Notes: a model not told the origin generated them from the sequence alone. Shown: positions 26,417 through 36,596, counted from the first letter of the stretch. The stretch is 64,000 nucleotides of DNA from Sporosarcina sp. P33 (GCF_002077155.1 NZ_CP015027.1:3016501-3080500); one strand, 5' to 3'. Made by a program: numbers and translations.

Positions 26417-29341
26417 ATGTCAATATCAATAAACGATAAGCTGTTTGATTTCCAGCCGGGGTCGACACTTATTCAGGTGATTAATGCAAACAACATCGAG
26501 CATCCGCAAATTTGTCATTTGCCTGAAGTAGACCCCATTGAGACATGTGATACATGTATCGTGGAAGTAAATGGCGAACTCACGCGTGCCTGTTCTACGA
26601 AGGCAGTGGACGGCATGGATGTGAAATTAGCATCTCCCCGTGCGAAAGCTGCACAGACCGAGGCGATGGACCGAATTTTAGAAAACCATTTGCTGTATTG
26701 TACTGTCTGCGACAATAATAATGGAAACTGCAAAGTACATAATACAGTGGCACTCATGGGAGTGGAAGAACAAAAATATCCTTATGAGCCAAAGTGTTCA
26801 AAAGATGCAGTAGACTTCACGCATCCATTCTACCGCTATGACCCGAATCAGTGTATCGCATGCGGCCAGTGTGTGGAAGTGTGCCAAAACCTGCAGGTTA
26901 ATGAAACACTTTCTATCGACTGGGAACGTGACCGTCCAATCGTTTTATGGGACGGCGGTGCGAAGATCAATGAATCGTCCTGCGTAGGCTGCGGCCATTG
27001 TATCACGGTTTGTCCGTGTAACGCACTCATGGAAAAAACGATGCTGGGTGAAGCAGGATTCCTGACGAAAATGGATGATGAGCTATTGGATCCGATGATC
27101 GATTTAATTAAAGAAGTGGAACCGGGTTACAGCAGCATCATGGCAATTTCCGATGTGGAAGCTGCGATGAGAGAGCCGAAGATTGATAAAACCAAAACGG
27201 TTTGCACTTTTTGCGGTGTAGGCTGTTCGTTCGAAGTATGGACGAAAGATCGAACTATATTGAAAATCCAGCCGGTTTCTGATGCACCGGTCAATCAAAT
27301 ATCTACATGTGTCAAAGGGAAGTTCGGCTGGGATTTCGTTAACAGTGAAGAGCGCATTACGGCCCCGCTTATTCGTAAAGGCGAGGACTTTGTAGAGGCG
27401 TCATGGGATGAGGCATTGGATCTGGTCGCGAAAAACCTCGGTAAAATACGTGATGAGCATGGAAAGGATGGGGTAGGCATCATCTCTTCATCTAAAATTA
27501 CGAATGAAGAGAACTATGTCATCCAAAAATTTGCCCGGCAGGTGTTCGGTACGAATAACGTAGATAACTGTTCGCGCTATTGCCAATCTCCGGCTACAGA
27601 CGGATTGTTCCGTACAGTAGGGATGGGCGGGGATGCCGGCACAATTAAAGATATTGCAGAAGCAGGCCTCGTCATCATTGTCGGTGCCAATCCCGCAGAA
27701 GGACATCCTGTTCTTGCGACACGCGTTAAGAGAGCGCATAAACTTCATGGCCAAAAGCTAATCGTGGCGGATCTCAGAAAGCACGAGATGGCGGAACGCG
27801 CAGATATCTTTATGACACCGCAGCAAGGGACGGATCAGGTATGGCTGATGGCAGTAACGAAATATCTGATTGACCAGGGCTGGCACGACCAGCAATTTAT
27901 CGAAGAGAATGTTTTGCACTTTGAAGACTTTAACGAAGTATTAAACCGCTATACGTTGGAATACGCGGAAGAAGTGACAGGTATTTCAAAAGACGTACTC
28001 ATCCGCACTGCGGAAATGATCCGCGATGCAGACGGCACGTGTATCTTATGGGGGATGGGTGTGACACAGAATACGGGCGGTTCGGATACCTCTGCAGCAA
28101 TTTCCAATTTGCTGCTGGCTACTGGGAATTACCGCCGTCCGGGTGCAGGTGCGTATCCGCTTCGCGGTCACAACAACGTCCAAGGTGCCTGCGACATGGG
28201 AAGTCTTCCGGGCTGGCTGCCAGGCTATCAGCATATTACGGACGACGCGGCAAGAGAGAAATTTGAGCGCGCGTATGGTGTGGAAATAGAAGGTAAACCT
28301 GGACTCGATAATATTCAAATGCTGCATTCAATTGATGACGGGGTAATGAAAGGAATGTATATTGTCGGGGAAGATATGGCGCTTGTAGACTCCAATGCGA
28401 ACTATGTTCATGACGTTCTGTCGAAGCTGGATTTTCTCGTTGTTCAGGATATTTTCTTCTCACGTACTGCACAATATGCGGATGTGATATTGCCCGCCGT
28501 GCCATCACTTGAGAAAGACGGTACGTTCACGAATACCGAGCGCAGGGTACAAAGACTGTATAAAGCGCTGCCGAATAAAGGTGATTCACGGCAGGACTGG
28601 TGGATTATCCAGGAAGTTGCGAATAGATTAGGCGCTGACTGGAATTACACGCATCCAAGTGAGATTTTCGCTGAAATGGCAAGTTTGAGTCCAATGTTCG
28701 GCGAAGCTTCCTATGAAGTGCTGGAAGATTGGGGCAGTTTCCTATGGGGCAGTCTTGAAGGAAAGAGTACTCCGCTGCTTTATACCGAAGGGTTCAATTT
28801 CCCTGACAAAAAAGCCCGCTTTGCATTATCAGATTGGGTAGAGCCTGTGAAATTTCCTGATGAATTTGATCTTCATATTAATAATGGACGTATGCTTGAG
28901 CACTTCCATGAAGGAAATATGACCAATAAATCAGAAGGAATTCAAGAAAAGGTACCGAATATTTATGTGGAAATCTCTCCCGAACTGGCTAGTGAACGGG
29001 GAGTGGAAACAGGTACGTATGTCAGATTGATATCGCCGTACGGTGCGGTTAAGCTGCCTGCACTTGTCACGGACAGAGTACAGAAGAATGAATTATTCTT
29101 ACCTATGAATTCAGTGGAAAAAGAATCAGCAATTAATTTCTTGACCGGCCCGGCAACAGATGAGCGAACAAACACGCCGGCATACAAGCAGACCAAAGTG
29201 CGGATGGAAGTTCTTGAAAAGCAGGGAGATAATCCATTGCCGAAGAGTAATCATCGCGATAAGAAGCGCCATCCGCAAAACGGCGTGGAAGTGCAGCGTA
29301 AATGGAACCGTCCAGGGTATGTTCAATTAACAGACCGATAA
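26417..29341 (+). CDS. fdhA: Formate dehydrogenase alpha subunit with NuoG-like iron-sulfur N-terminus
   Basis: 974 residues, resembling B. subtilis YjgC/YrhE. It oxidises formate to CO2 at a molybdenum bis-MGD centre. Domains in order: a [2Fe-2S] domain (CHLPEVDPIETCDTC ... RACST), a His/Cys4-type cluster region (ENHLLYCTVCDNNNGNC), two [4Fe-4S] ferredoxin motifs (CIACGQCVEVC and CVGCGHCITVC), a fourth cluster (CTFCGVGCSFEV ... CVKG), then the molybdopterin oxidoreductase and dinucleotide-binding domains. The catalytic residue is a cysteine in CSRYCQSPATDG, not selenocysteine. There is no twin-arginine signal, so it is cytoplasmic. The electron acceptor is not evident. The start ATG follows AAGGAGGG. 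Confidence 0.95.
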   Translation: MSISINDKLFDFQPGSTLIQVINANNIEHPQICHLPEVDPIETCDTCIVEVNGELTRACSTKAVDGMDVKLASPRAKAAQTEAMDRILENHLLYCTVCDNNNGNCKVHNTVALMGVEEQKYPYEPKCSKDAVDFTHPFYRYDPNQCIACGQCVEVCQNLQVNETLSIDWERDRPIVLWDGGAKINESSCVGCGHCITVCPCNALMEKTMLGEAGFLTKMDDELLDPMIDLIKEVEPGYSSIMAISDVEAAMREPKIDKTKTVCTFCGVGCSFEVWTKDRTILKIQPVSDAPVNQISTCVKGKFGWDFVNSEERITAPLIRKGEDFVEASWDEALDLVAKNLGKIRDEHGKDGVGIISSSKITNEENYVIQKFARQVFGTNNVDNCSRYCQSPATDGLFRTVGMGGDAGTIKDIAEAGLVIIVGANPAEGHPVLATRVKRAHKLHGQKLIVADLRKHEMAERADIFMTPQQGTDQVWLMAVTKYLIDQGWHDQQFIEENVLHFEDFNEVLNRYTLEYAEEVTGISKDVLIRTAEMIRDADGTCILWGMGVTQNTGGSDTSAAISNLLLATGNYRRPGAGAYPLRGHNNVQGACDMGSLPGWLPGYQHITDDAAREKFERAYGVEIEGKPGLDNIQMLHSIDDGVMKGMYIVGEDMALVDSNANYVHDVLSKLDFLVVQDIFFSRTAQYADVILPAVPSLEKDGTFTNTERRVQRLYKALPNKGDSRQDWWIIQEVANRLGADWNYTHPSEIFAEMASLSPMFGEASYEVLEDWGSFLWGSLEGKSTPLLYTEGFNFPDKKARFALSDWVEPVKFPDEFDLHINNGRMLEHFHEGNMTNKSEGIQEKVPNIYVEISPELASERGVETGTYVRLISPYGAVKLPALVTDRVQKNELFLPMNSVEKESAINFLTGPATDERTNTPAYKQTKVRMEVLEKQGDNPLPKSNHRDKKRHPQNGVEVQRKWNRPGYVQLTDR

Positions 29342-29359
29342 ACAGTGAGGTGAATGTGA

Positions 29360-29848
29360 ATGGCAGCACCAATAACTTCTATTAAAAGAAAAGAACGTTC
29401 GGAAATGGAAGTGCAGCAGGAGAAACTGGCCGAATTGCAGAAACAAATTGCAGAACAGGAAGAGTCTTTGCAGAAAGTGATGGAGCTTACAGGTGAACTT
29501 CATAAGATTGGAGCATTGGATGCATTGCAGGCCATGCTTCAATCAAAAGAAAAGATCACCGGAATAGCGCTGGGTCAAGTATCAAGGGAGCCTGTAACGA
29601 ATATGCTCAATAATTTGATGGCCGGCGCCGGCGTGCTGACCGCTTTGGATCCGGCAACCGTTAAACAATTATCTCAAAGTGTTCAAAAGGGCTTATCTGA
29701 AGCGGAACAGGGAAATGCAGAAGGACAGAAAATAAGTCTGCTTCAGCTGATGAAATCGATGAATGATCCTGATATAAATCGTGCGTTAACATTCGGTCTG
29801 AACTTCCTCAAGGGAATGGGTAAAGGCCTGGAGGATTCTTCAGAGTAA
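29360..29848 (+). CDS. DUF1641 protein, formate dehydrogenase partner
   Basis: 162 residues of the DUF1641 family, like B. subtilis YjgD and YrhD, which always follow an fdhA-type gene. The first 60 residues are a charged coiled coil (EMEVQQEKLAELQKQIAEQ), followed by a helical region with the family pattern LMKSMNDPDINRALTFGLNFLKGMG. It lies 18 bp after fdhA and is surely co-transcribed. It may be an accessory or electron-transfer docking subunit; no cofactor motif is visible. Confidence 0.88.
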   Translation: MAAPITSIKRKERSEMEVQQEKLAELQKQIAEQEESLQKVMELTGELHKIGALDALQAMLQSKEKITGIALGQVSREPVTNMLNNLMAGAGVLTALDPATVKQLSQSVQKGLSEAEQGNAEGQKISLLQLMKSMNDPDINRALTFGLNFLKGMGKGLEDSSE

Positions 29849-29903
29849 CAAAACTTTGCGAAACCGGCGAATTTGCTTCATACTGTAACGTAATAGTTCA
29901 CCC

Positions 29904-29930
29904 GTTCCCTGGCCATTTGGGCCGGGGAAC
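29904..29930 (+). terminator. GC-rich hairpin after the formate dehydrogenase operon
   Basis: GTTCCC.GGCC pairs with GGCC.GGGGAAC. The following TTATTC is a weak T tract, so some read-through into purU is possible. Confidence 0.5.
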
Positions 29931-29968
29931 TTATTCATTAAGTAACTTTATTAGTAGGAGATGGAAAA

Positions 29969-30877
29969 ATGTCAACACAGAGTAAAATAGCTTCACATTT
30001 AAAAGAACAATCCGCATCATTGAAAAATATCGGCAGACTGCTTGTTAAATGCTCGGACAGACCGGGAATTGTTTCTGCAGTTTCTACTTTTTTGCTGAAA
30101 CACGGCGCAAATATTGTAGAGTCCAGCCAATACTCAACTGATCCTGAAGGCGGCATGTTCTATCTTCGCATCGAATTCCACTTGGATCATTTGCTTGAAA
30201 AGAAAGAAGAGATTGAGGCAGATTTTGAGGAAATTGCAGCCCAGCATGAATTAGATTATAAATTTTCCTATGCAGTAGAGCTGAAACGGACAGCAATCTT
30301 CGTTTCTAAAGAGCCGTATTGCTTAATGGAGCTTCTTTGGGAGTGGCAAAACGGTGATTTGAATACGGATATCGTGGTCGTCATCAGTAACCATGAAGAT
30401 GCACGCGGTATGGTAGAAGCACTTGGCATCCCTTTTCACTACATTCCTGCAAATAAAGATATCCGCCAAGAAGTAGAGCAGCAGCAGATCAGGCTGATGG
30501 AGGAATACGATGTCGACGTACTGGTTTTAGCGCGTTATATGCAAATTCTGACGCCTGATTTTGTCAGTCACTTTCCAAATCAGATCATCAATATCCACCA
30601 TTCATTTTTACCGGCATTTATCGGCGCACGCCCATATGAGAGAGCGTTTGGGCGCGGTGTAAAATTGATTGGTGCGACATCGCACTACGTAACGAATGAT
30701 CTGGATGAAGGTCCGATCATTGAGCAGGATATCGAACGGGTAGATCACCGGGACGATGTAGCCCAGCTGAAGAAGATTGGACGTACTATCGAGCGGCGTG
30801 TCCTTGCCCGCGCGGTGAAATGGCATCTGGAAGACCGTGTAATTGTAGAGAACAATAAAACAATCGTTTTCCAGTAA
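29969..30877 (+). CDS. purU: Formyltetrahydrofolate deformylase
   Basis: 302 residues. PurU hydrolyses 10-formyl-THF to THF and formate. An N-terminal ACT domain (about 18-100, LLVKCSDRPGIVSAVSTFL) is followed by a formyltransferase-type catalytic domain. INIHHSFLPAFIGARPY holds the N/H catalytic residues and DEGPIIEQD the aspartate. The product, formate, is the substrate of the enzyme encoded directly upstream, so the cluster could oxidise surplus one-carbon units to CO2. The start is ATG 29969. Confidence 0.95.
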   Translation: MSTQSKIASHLKEQSASLKNIGRLLVKCSDRPGIVSAVSTFLLKHGANIVESSQYSTDPEGGMFYLRIEFHLDHLLEKKEEIEADFEEIAAQHELDYKFSYAVELKRTAIFVSKEPYCLMELLWEWQNGDLNTDIVVVISNHEDARGMVEALGIPFHYIPANKDIRQEVEQQQIRLMEEYDVDVLVLARYMQILTPDFVSHFPNQIINIHHSFLPAFIGARPYERAFGRGVKLIGATSHYVTNDLDEGPIIEQDIERVDHRDDVAQLKKIGRTIERRVLARAVKWHLEDRVIVENNKTIVFQ

Positions 30878-30880
30878 TAG

Positions 30881-30920
30881 AAAAAACCGTCATCCGATGT
30901 CATTGGATGACGGTTTTTTT
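30881..30920. terminator. Bidirectional terminator between purU and yitT
   Basis: AAAAAACCGTCATCC pairs with GGATGACGGTTTTTTT. It serves both convergent genes. Confidence 0.92.
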
Positions 30921-31782
30921 AGTGTATGGGTGATTTGAAAGTGGCCCCGTGCGTTTCCTGCGTGTTCATAATCGTCAGAAATGCAGACGGGTCTATATCG
31001 GTCGTAATCTGTTTCAGTTTTGAAATTTCCAGCCGTGTCACTACGACGTAGATGACGTCTTTTTCATTATCTGTGTAGCCGCCGCGGCCGTGCAGTTTTG
31101 TAATACTTCTTCCAAGCCGCAGACGAATCGCCTCGCCAAGCTCTTCGTATTCATCTGAAATGATAAAGACAGCCTTTGTTTCATCCAGTCCCTGTATGAC
31201 GATATCGATTGCTTTTGAGGCGATATAATAGGTAATGATGGAGTACATAGCTTTTTCCGGGCCAAGCACAAACCCTGCCCAGCCGAAGATGAAGAGGTTG
31301 AAGAACATAACAAATTCTCCGACACTGTACGGAATTTTTTTCGTCAATAAGATGCCTAAAATTTCCGTGCCGTCTAGCGCACCGCCATTTCGGATGATGG
31401 TTCCCACACCGGCCCCGAGCAGCAGACCGCCAAACACAGTGGCAAGCAATGAATCCGTAACGAACGGTCCGACATTTTTTAGCGGAATCTCTACAATGGC
31501 AAGTAATGCAATAGCATAGGATGAGGAGAAAAAGAAATTTTTCCCGATATGTTTATACCCGAAAAACAGAAAAGGTAAATTTAAGAGCAAAATCAAAATC
31601 CCGAACGGTATTTTTGTGATGAAGTTTAATATAAGGGCAATTCCAATAATTCCTCCGTCAATCACGGAATTCGGGATCAAAAATAAATCTAATGCAATGG
31701 CGGTGATGACTACACCGATTGAAATAAATACATAGCGTCTGAGCAGATGCCCGATCGTCTCTTTTTTATGCTGCTTGTTCAT
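30919..31782 (-). CDS. YitT-family membrane protein (DUF161 + DUF2179)
   Basis: 287 residues with about five or six membrane helices in the first 170 (beginning [21 protein letters not shown], with a conserved GGIIGIAL and [10 protein letters not shown]). A soluble C-terminal DUF2179 domain follows ([22 protein letters not shown] and ETHGATFK). Family members are widespread in Firmicutes and may be transporters, but no substrate is established. The start is ATG 31782, 4 bp after GGGGAG. The in-frame extension to 31800 contains that site. Confidence 0.85.
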   Translation of the reverse strand: MNKQHKKETIGHLLRRYVFISIGVVITAIALDLFLIPNSVIDGGIIGIALILNFITKIPFGILILLLNLPFLFFGYKHIGKNFFFSSSYAIALLAIVEIPLKNVGPFVTDSLLATVFGGLLLGAGVGTIIRNGGALDGTEILGILLTKKIPYSVGEFVMFFNLFIFGWAGFVLGPEKAMYSIITYYIASKAIDIVIQGLDETKAVFIISDEYEELGEAIRLRLGRSITKLHGRGGYTDNEKDVIYVVVTRLEISKLKQITTDIDPSAFLTIMNTQETHGATFKSPIH

Positions 31783-31887
31783 AACACTCCCCTTTTCCAA
31801 ATCCGATATGTACTATCTTAACGGAATTTAAACGAAGAAAGAAGGATGAATTATAAGAGTTTCATTTTTCTCTCTAGGAAGAGGGAT

Positions 31888-31917
31888 GAATCATTTTTAC
31901 TTCCCGGGCATACGATG
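31888..31917 (+). promoter_or_regulatory. Sigma-E-like promoter of prkA
   Basis: -10-like CATACGATG (31909-31917) lies 12 bp after GAATCATTT (31888-31896), 28 bp before the prkA ATG. B. subtilis prkA is in the sigma-E regulon. The same CATANGAT core occurs before cotE and yhbH. Confidence 0.42.
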
Positions 31918-31944
31918 ATACATCATAGCCTAATTGGAGGAGAT

Positions 31945-33843
31945 ATGTTGGATATCATTCGTCAGTTGCATAATTATCGCAAAGAAGAAAATGAGTTGAA
32001 GTGGGAAGGCACGTTTATGGAATACCTGGAGCTGTTAAAAGAGCGCAAAGAAGTTGCGCAAACTGCCCATTCACGTATTTATGAAATGATCAAAAGTGCA
32101 GGAATCGAAAAGCACGACGGCAAGAAAGTCTATAATTTCTTTAATGAAGAATTATTTGGTCTTGAAGAATCGATCGAGCGTCTGGTGGAGGAATACTTTC
32201 ATCCTGCGGCAAAACGTTTGGACGTAAAGAAACGGGTGCTGTTGCTCATGGGCCCTGTCAGCGGCGGTAAATCAACTATTGTTACGATGCTCAAGCGCGG
32301 GCTGGAAGCGTACTCACGCACAGATGAAGGGGCAGTGTACGCAATTAAAGGCTGTCCGATGCATGAAGATCCGCTGCATCTCATCCCCAACCCGCTGCGG
32401 GAGTCATTCTTTGAAGAGTACGGCATACGTGTAGAAGGCAGCTTGTCGCCTCTTAATCAGCTGCGTCTGGAAGAAGAATATGACGGAAAGATTGAAGATG
32501 TCCTGGTGGAGCGTATCCTGCTGTCTGAAGACCGAAGAGTGGGAATCGGGACTTTCACTCCATCTGACCCAAAATCACAGGATATTGCTGATCTGACAGG
32601 AAGCATCGATTTCTCAACGATAGCCGAATTTGGTTCCGAATCAGATCCCCGCGCTTATCGGTTTGACGGAGAGTTAAATAAAGCGAATCGCGGCATGATG
32701 GAATTCCAGGAAATGCTGAAGCTCGATGAAAAGTTCCTTTGGCATTTATTATCCCTGACACAGGAAGGGAATTTCAAAGCAGGCCGCTTTGCGCTGATTA
32801 GTGCAGATGAATTGATTGTCGCGCATACAAATGAAACGGAATACCGTTCCTTTATCAGCAACAAAAAGAATGAAGCGCTGCATTCACGGTTGATTGTCAT
32901 TCCGATTCCATATAATTTGAAAGTAAGTGCTGAGGAAAAAATCTACGAAAAAATGATTCGCGACAGTGATATGGCTCACGTCCATATTGCACCGCATGCA
33001 CTGCGCGTAGCTGCGATATTCTCTGTATTGACGCGTTTGAAAGCTTCTAAAAAACAAGGAGTCGACCGCTTGAAGAAGCTGCGTCTGTATGATGGACAGA
33101 ATGTGGAAGGGTTTAATAATGCAGATACTGAAGAACTGAAAAACGAATTCATTGACGAAGGTATGGATGGAATCGACCCGCGCTATGTCATTAACCGCAT
33201 TTCCTCCGCAATCATTCGAAAAGAAGTGCCGAGCATCAATGCGCTGGATGTATTGCGTTCGTTAAAAGACGGCTTTGATCAGCACGCATCGATATCTGCC
33301 GAAGACCGTGACACGTATATGAATTACATTTCCATGGCACGCAAAGAATACGATGAAATTGCGAAAAAAGAAGTGCAGAAAGCGTTCGTTTATTCCTATG
33401 AAGAATCAGCGAAGACGCTGATGGATAACTACCTGGATAATGTGGAAGCTTACTGCAATAAAAATAAATTACGGGATACGCTTACCGGTGAAGAAGTCAG
33501 TCCCGACGAAAAATTGATGCGTTCGCTGGAAGAACAGATTGGAATTTCGGAAAATGCAAAGAAAGCTTTCCGTGAAGAGATTTTAATCCGTATTTCAGCA
33601 TACGCCAGAAAAAGTCAGCGCTTTGACTACCGTTCGCATGACCGGCTGCGTGAAGCCATTCAGAAAAAGCTTTTCGCCGATTTGAAAGATGTAGTAAAAA
33701 TCACTACAACCTCCTCTACACCGGATGAGACGCAATTGAAGAAAATGAATGAAGTAGTAGCCCGTCTGGTAGACGAACACGGTTATAATACTGTTTCCGC
33801 AAATGAACTGCTGCGCTATGTCGGGAGCTTGCTGAACAGATAA
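31945..33843 (+). CDS. prkA: PrkA family AAA protein / serine protein kinase
   Basis: 632 residues against 631 in B. subtilis, with very high apparent identity. An AAA-type P-loop, LLLMGPVSGGKST, is near residue 100. TGSIDFSTIAEFGSESDPRAY and GRFALISADELIVAHTNE follow. The C-terminal PrkA domain ends VGSLLNR. Described as a kinase in B. subtilis and reported by others to have Lon-like protease activity; it supports sporulation via sigma-K. The start is ATG 31945 (MLDIIRQL) behind GGAGGAG. A longer frame from 31846 runs through the promoter. It forms a functional set with yhbH and spoVR downstream. Confidence 0.96.
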   Translation: MLDIIRQLHNYRKEENELKWEGTFMEYLELLKERKEVAQTAHSRIYEMIKSAGIEKHDGKKVYNFFNEELFGLEESIERLVEEYFHPAAKRLDVKKRVLLLMGPVSGGKSTIVTMLKRGLEAYSRTDEGAVYAIKGCPMHEDPLHLIPNPLRESFFEEYGIRVEGSLSPLNQLRLEEEYDGKIEDVLVERILLSEDRRVGIGTFTPSDPKSQDIADLTGSIDFSTIAEFGSESDPRAYRFDGELNKANRGMMEFQEMLKLDEKFLWHLLSLTQEGNFKAGRFALISADELIVAHTNETEYRSFISNKKNEALHSRLIVIPIPYNLKVSAEEKIYEKMIRDSDMAHVHIAPHALRVAAIFSVLTRLKASKKQGVDRLKKLRLYDGQNVEGFNNADTEELKNEFIDEGMDGIDPRYVINRISSAIIRKEVPSINALDVLRSLKDGFDQHASISAEDRDTYMNYISMARKEYDEIAKKEVQKAFVYSYEESAKTLMDNYLDNVEAYCNKNKLRDTLTGEEVSPDEKLMRSLEEQIGISENAKKAFREEILIRISAYARKSQRFDYRSHDRLREAIQKKLFADLKDVVKITTTSSTPDETQLKKMNEVVARLVDEHGYNTVSANELLRYVGSLLNR

Positions 33844-33920
33844 CCAGATGGAGAATAGCGGGAAGGCAAGCAGACTGCAGCCAGTGTTTTATGAAAATAG
33901 TTTGATCTGAATTCATTCTG

Positions 33921-33949
33921 GGACCTCTTAAACAAGAGGTCTCTTTTTA
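33921..33949 (+). terminator. Intrinsic terminator after prkA
   Basis: GGACCTCTT-AAAC-AAGAGGTC followed by TCTTTTTATTTT. It separates prkA from yhbH-spoVR transcription. Confidence 0.88.
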
Positions 33950-33954
33950 TTTTG

Positions 33955-33984
33955 TCAATATTCAAACTTCTATCGCATATGATA
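33955..33984 (+). promoter_or_regulatory. Sigma-E-like promoter of yhbH-spoVR
   Basis: TCAATATT (33955-33962), 13 bp, then CATATGATA (33976-33984), fits the sigma-E pattern of an ATATT-type -35 and CATANNNT -10. It lies 37 bp before the yhbH ATG. Confidence 0.5.
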
Positions 33985-34021
33985 AGGAAACAAATTGTTC
34001 GAGAGATAGGCGGGGATTCGA

Positions 34022-35182
34022 ATGGAAGAAAACCAGAAAAGTCGATTCGTTGTTACCGAAGAAAATTGGTCACTCCATCGCAAAGGCCATCAGGATCAGC
34101 AACGCCATTTGGATAAAATAAATGAAGTGTTGCAAAGTAATTTACCCGACTTAATCAGCGAAGAGAGCATCATACTGTCAAATGGAAAAGACATGGTGAA
34201 AATACCGATTCGTTCATTGGATGAATTTAAAATTCGCTACAACTACGACAAGTCCAAGCACGTCGGCCAAGGGCAGGGCGACAGCGAAGTAGGGGATGTA
34301 GTGGCGCAGGGTGAAAAGCAGGCGCAGCCGGGGAAAGGGAAAGAGGCAGGAGATCAGCCGGGCGAGGATATTTATGAAACAGAAGTTTCTATCGAAGAAT
34401 TGGAAGAAATGTTTTTCAAAGAATTGGAACTGCCTCACTTAGAGCAAAAAGAGCAATCCGTCACAACAATTGAAGATATTGATTTTACAGATATCCGTAA
34501 AAAAGGTCTGATCGGAAATATTGATAAGAAACGGACCCTATTATCAGCAATCAAACGCAATGCGATGAAGGGAAAGGCGGAAATCGCACCGATTCTGGAA
34601 GATGACCTGCGCTTCAAAACATGGAACCCTGTGGAGAAACCGCAGTCTAAAGCGGTAGTCATCGCCATGATGGATACGAGCGGGTCGATGGGCAAGTTCG
34701 AAAAGTATATGGCACGCAGCTTCTTCTTTTGGATGACGAAGTTCCTGCGTACAAAATACGAAACCGTCGAAATTGAATTCATAGCGCATCATACGGAAGC
34801 AAAAGTGGTATCTGAAGATAATTTCTTCAATAAAGGGGAAAGCGGCGGAACGAGATGTTCGTCAGCTTATGTAAAGGCGCTGGAAGTAATCAAAGAGTCT
34901 TATCCTCCTGCAAGTTATAATATTTATCCTGTTCATTTTTCGGACGGTGAGAATATGACAAGCGATAACAAGAAATGTTTGGAGTACGTGGATGAATTAT
35001 TGGCAATATCCAATATGTTCGGTTATGCGGAAGTCAATGAACACCGCAGAATGTCTACATTGATGTCTGCTTATAAATCAATCGAACATCCCAAATTTAA
35101 TTATTACATTTTGCAGAAAAACCGCGATGTCTACTTTGCGCTCAAGAAATTCTTCGAAAAGCGAACGGAGGGATTACGCTGA
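34022..35182 (+). CDS. yhbH: YhbH, DUF444 von Willebrand A-like sporulation protein
   Basis: 386 residues. The family includes E. coli YeaH. A disordered charged segment rich in glycine, glutamine and glutamate (about 80-125) is followed by a vWA-like domain. Its MIDAS-type motif is [14 protein letters not shown] (near residue 218), with [10 protein letters not shown] as the second loop and HFSDGEN the third. The ATG is preceded by GGCGGGG. It overlaps spoVR by 4 bases if spoVR starts at CTG. YhbH, PrkA and SpoVR are the counterparts of E. coli YeaH, YeaG and YcgB, which act together. Confidence 0.95.
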   Translation: MEENQKSRFVVTEENWSLHRKGHQDQQRHLDKINEVLQSNLPDLISEESIILSNGKDMVKIPIRSLDEFKIRYNYDKSKHVGQGQGDSEVGDVVAQGEKQAQPGKGKEAGDQPGEDIYETEVSIEELEEMFFKELELPHLEQKEQSVTTIEDIDFTDIRKKGLIGNIDKKRTLLSAIKRNAMKGKAEIAPILEDDLRFKTWNPVEKPQSKAVVIAMMDTSGSMGKFEKYMARSFFFWMTKFLRTKYETVEIEFIAHHTEAKVVSEDNFFNKGESGGTRCSSAYVKALEVIKESYPPASYNIYPVHFSDGENMTSDNKKCLEYVDELLAISNMFGYAEVNEHRRMSTLMSAYKSIEHPKFNYYILQKNRDVYFALKKFFEKRTEGLR

Positions 35183-36570
35183 CCGATCAACAGGCATTAC
35201 ACTATGCGATAGATGAGATCACGGAGATTGCCAGCGGATACGGACTCGATTTTTACCCGATGCGCTATGAAATTTGTCCCGCCGATATTTTGTACACATT
35301 CGGTGCCTATGGAATGCCGACCCGCTTTACTCATTGGAGTTTCGGTAAGCAGTTCCACAAAATGAAGCTCCAGTATGATGTAGGGCTCAGTAAGATTTAT
35401 GAGCTGGTCATTAATTCAAACCCTTGTTATGCATTTTTATTGAATACAAATAGTCTCATTCAAAATAAGTTAATTATTGCGCACGTTCTGGCGCATTGTG
35501 ATTTTTTCAAGAACAATATTTATTTCTCAAAGACCCGAAAAGATATGGTGGAGAGTATGGCAGCAACAGCAGACAGAATCGCGGATTATGAAATCCGACA
35601 CGGCAAGAGCCGTGTGGAAACGTTTCTGGATGCAGTGCTGGCAATTCAGGAACACGTCGACCCGAGTATTATGAGGGATGTCATACCGTCTGCTTCCGCT
35701 GTACAGCAGCCGAGAAAGACAGCATATGATGATTTATGGGAGCTGGATCAAAAGAAAATTCCGGGCCAGCAGGCGATTGAAATGCATAAAAAAAATCCGC
35801 GAAACCAAGAAAAAGACATATTGCTTTTTATTCTTGAAAACAGCCGCAGCCTGACCGAATGGCAATCGGATATTCTTACGATGCTGCGTGAGGAGATGCT
35901 GTATTTCTGGCCGCAGCTGGAAACAAAAATCATGAATGAAGGATGGGCTTCTTACTGGCATCAGACTATACTGCGCCAGATGGATCTGACGCCTGCGGAG
36001 ACAATAGAATTTGCTAAGCTTAATGCAAGTGTACTTCAGCCTTCAAAGACCTCAATCAATCCATATTATCTGGGAGTTAAAATATACGAGGATATAGAAA
36101 AGCGTTATGACCTGCTGGCGGCAGAAGCCGGCAAAAGAGGCGAGCAGGCTGTTACAGGACGTGAAAAAATATTCGAAGCACGCGAAATTGAGAATGATAC
36201 GTCCTTTATCCGTAATTATCTGACGGATGATTTAATCAAACAGGAAGATCTGTATGTGTTCAAGAAACAGGATGATCAGTATAAAATATCTGATAAGCAG
36301 GCTGAAGCGGTCAGGAATCAGCTGATCGGACAGCGCGTCAACGGCGGTTTCCCTTATATTGTAGTAGAAGACGGTGATTATATGAGGAATGGCGAGCTCT
36401 ACCTCGTACACCGCTATGAAGATACCGAACTTGATCTTCCGTACCTGGAACACGTCTTGCCGCATATTCATCATCTGTGGGGCCGCATAGTGCACATTGA
36501 GACAGTACTCGAAAACAAACCACTTGTTTTTTCATACGACGGTCACAAAGTGTTCAGAAGAAGCAAGTAA
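35179..36570 (+). CDS. spoVR: Stage V sporulation protein R
   Basis: 463 residues if begun at CTG 35179, against about 468 in B. subtilis. SpoVR is needed for normal spore cortex formation. [24 protein letters not shown] and [16 protein letters not shown] are diagnostic. Homology begins upstream of the first ATG (35260): the 27 codons before it read as [21 protein letters not shown] and beyond, which match the B. subtilis N-terminus. No ATG, GTG or TTG occurs there. The codon at 35179 is CTG, sits 6 bp after GGAGGG, and overlaps the yhbH TGA as CTGA, an exact analogue of the common ATGA coupling. CTG is therefore the best start. Confidence 0.93.
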   Translation: MTDQQALHYAIDEITEIASGYGLDFYPMRYEICPADILYTFGAYGMPTRFTHWSFGKQFHKMKLQYDVGLSKIYELVINSNPCYAFLLNTNSLIQNKLIIAHVLAHCDFFKNNIYFSKTRKDMVESMAATADRIADYEIRHGKSRVETFLDAVLAIQEHVDPSIMRDVIPSASAVQQPRKTAYDDLWELDQKKIPGQQAIEMHKKNPRNQEKDILLFILENSRSLTEWQSDILTMLREEMLYFWPQLETKIMNEGWASYWHQTILRQMDLTPAETIEFAKLNASVLQPSKTSINPYYLGVKIYEDIEKRYDLLAAEAGKRGEQAVTGREKIFEAREIENDTSFIRNYLTDDLIKQEDLYVFKKQDDQYKISDKQAEAVRNQLIGQRVNGGFPYIVVEDGDYMRNGELYLVHRYEDTELDLPYLEHVLPHIHHLWGRIVHIETVLENKPLVFSYDGHKVFRRSK

Positions 36571-36596
36571 TGGATAAAGAGCAGAAGGTTAATTGT

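Noticed and set aside
26417..29341. Selenocysteine in formate dehydrogenase
   Set aside because: The catalytic position is an ordinary cysteine codon in CSRYCQS, and the frame has no internal TGA.
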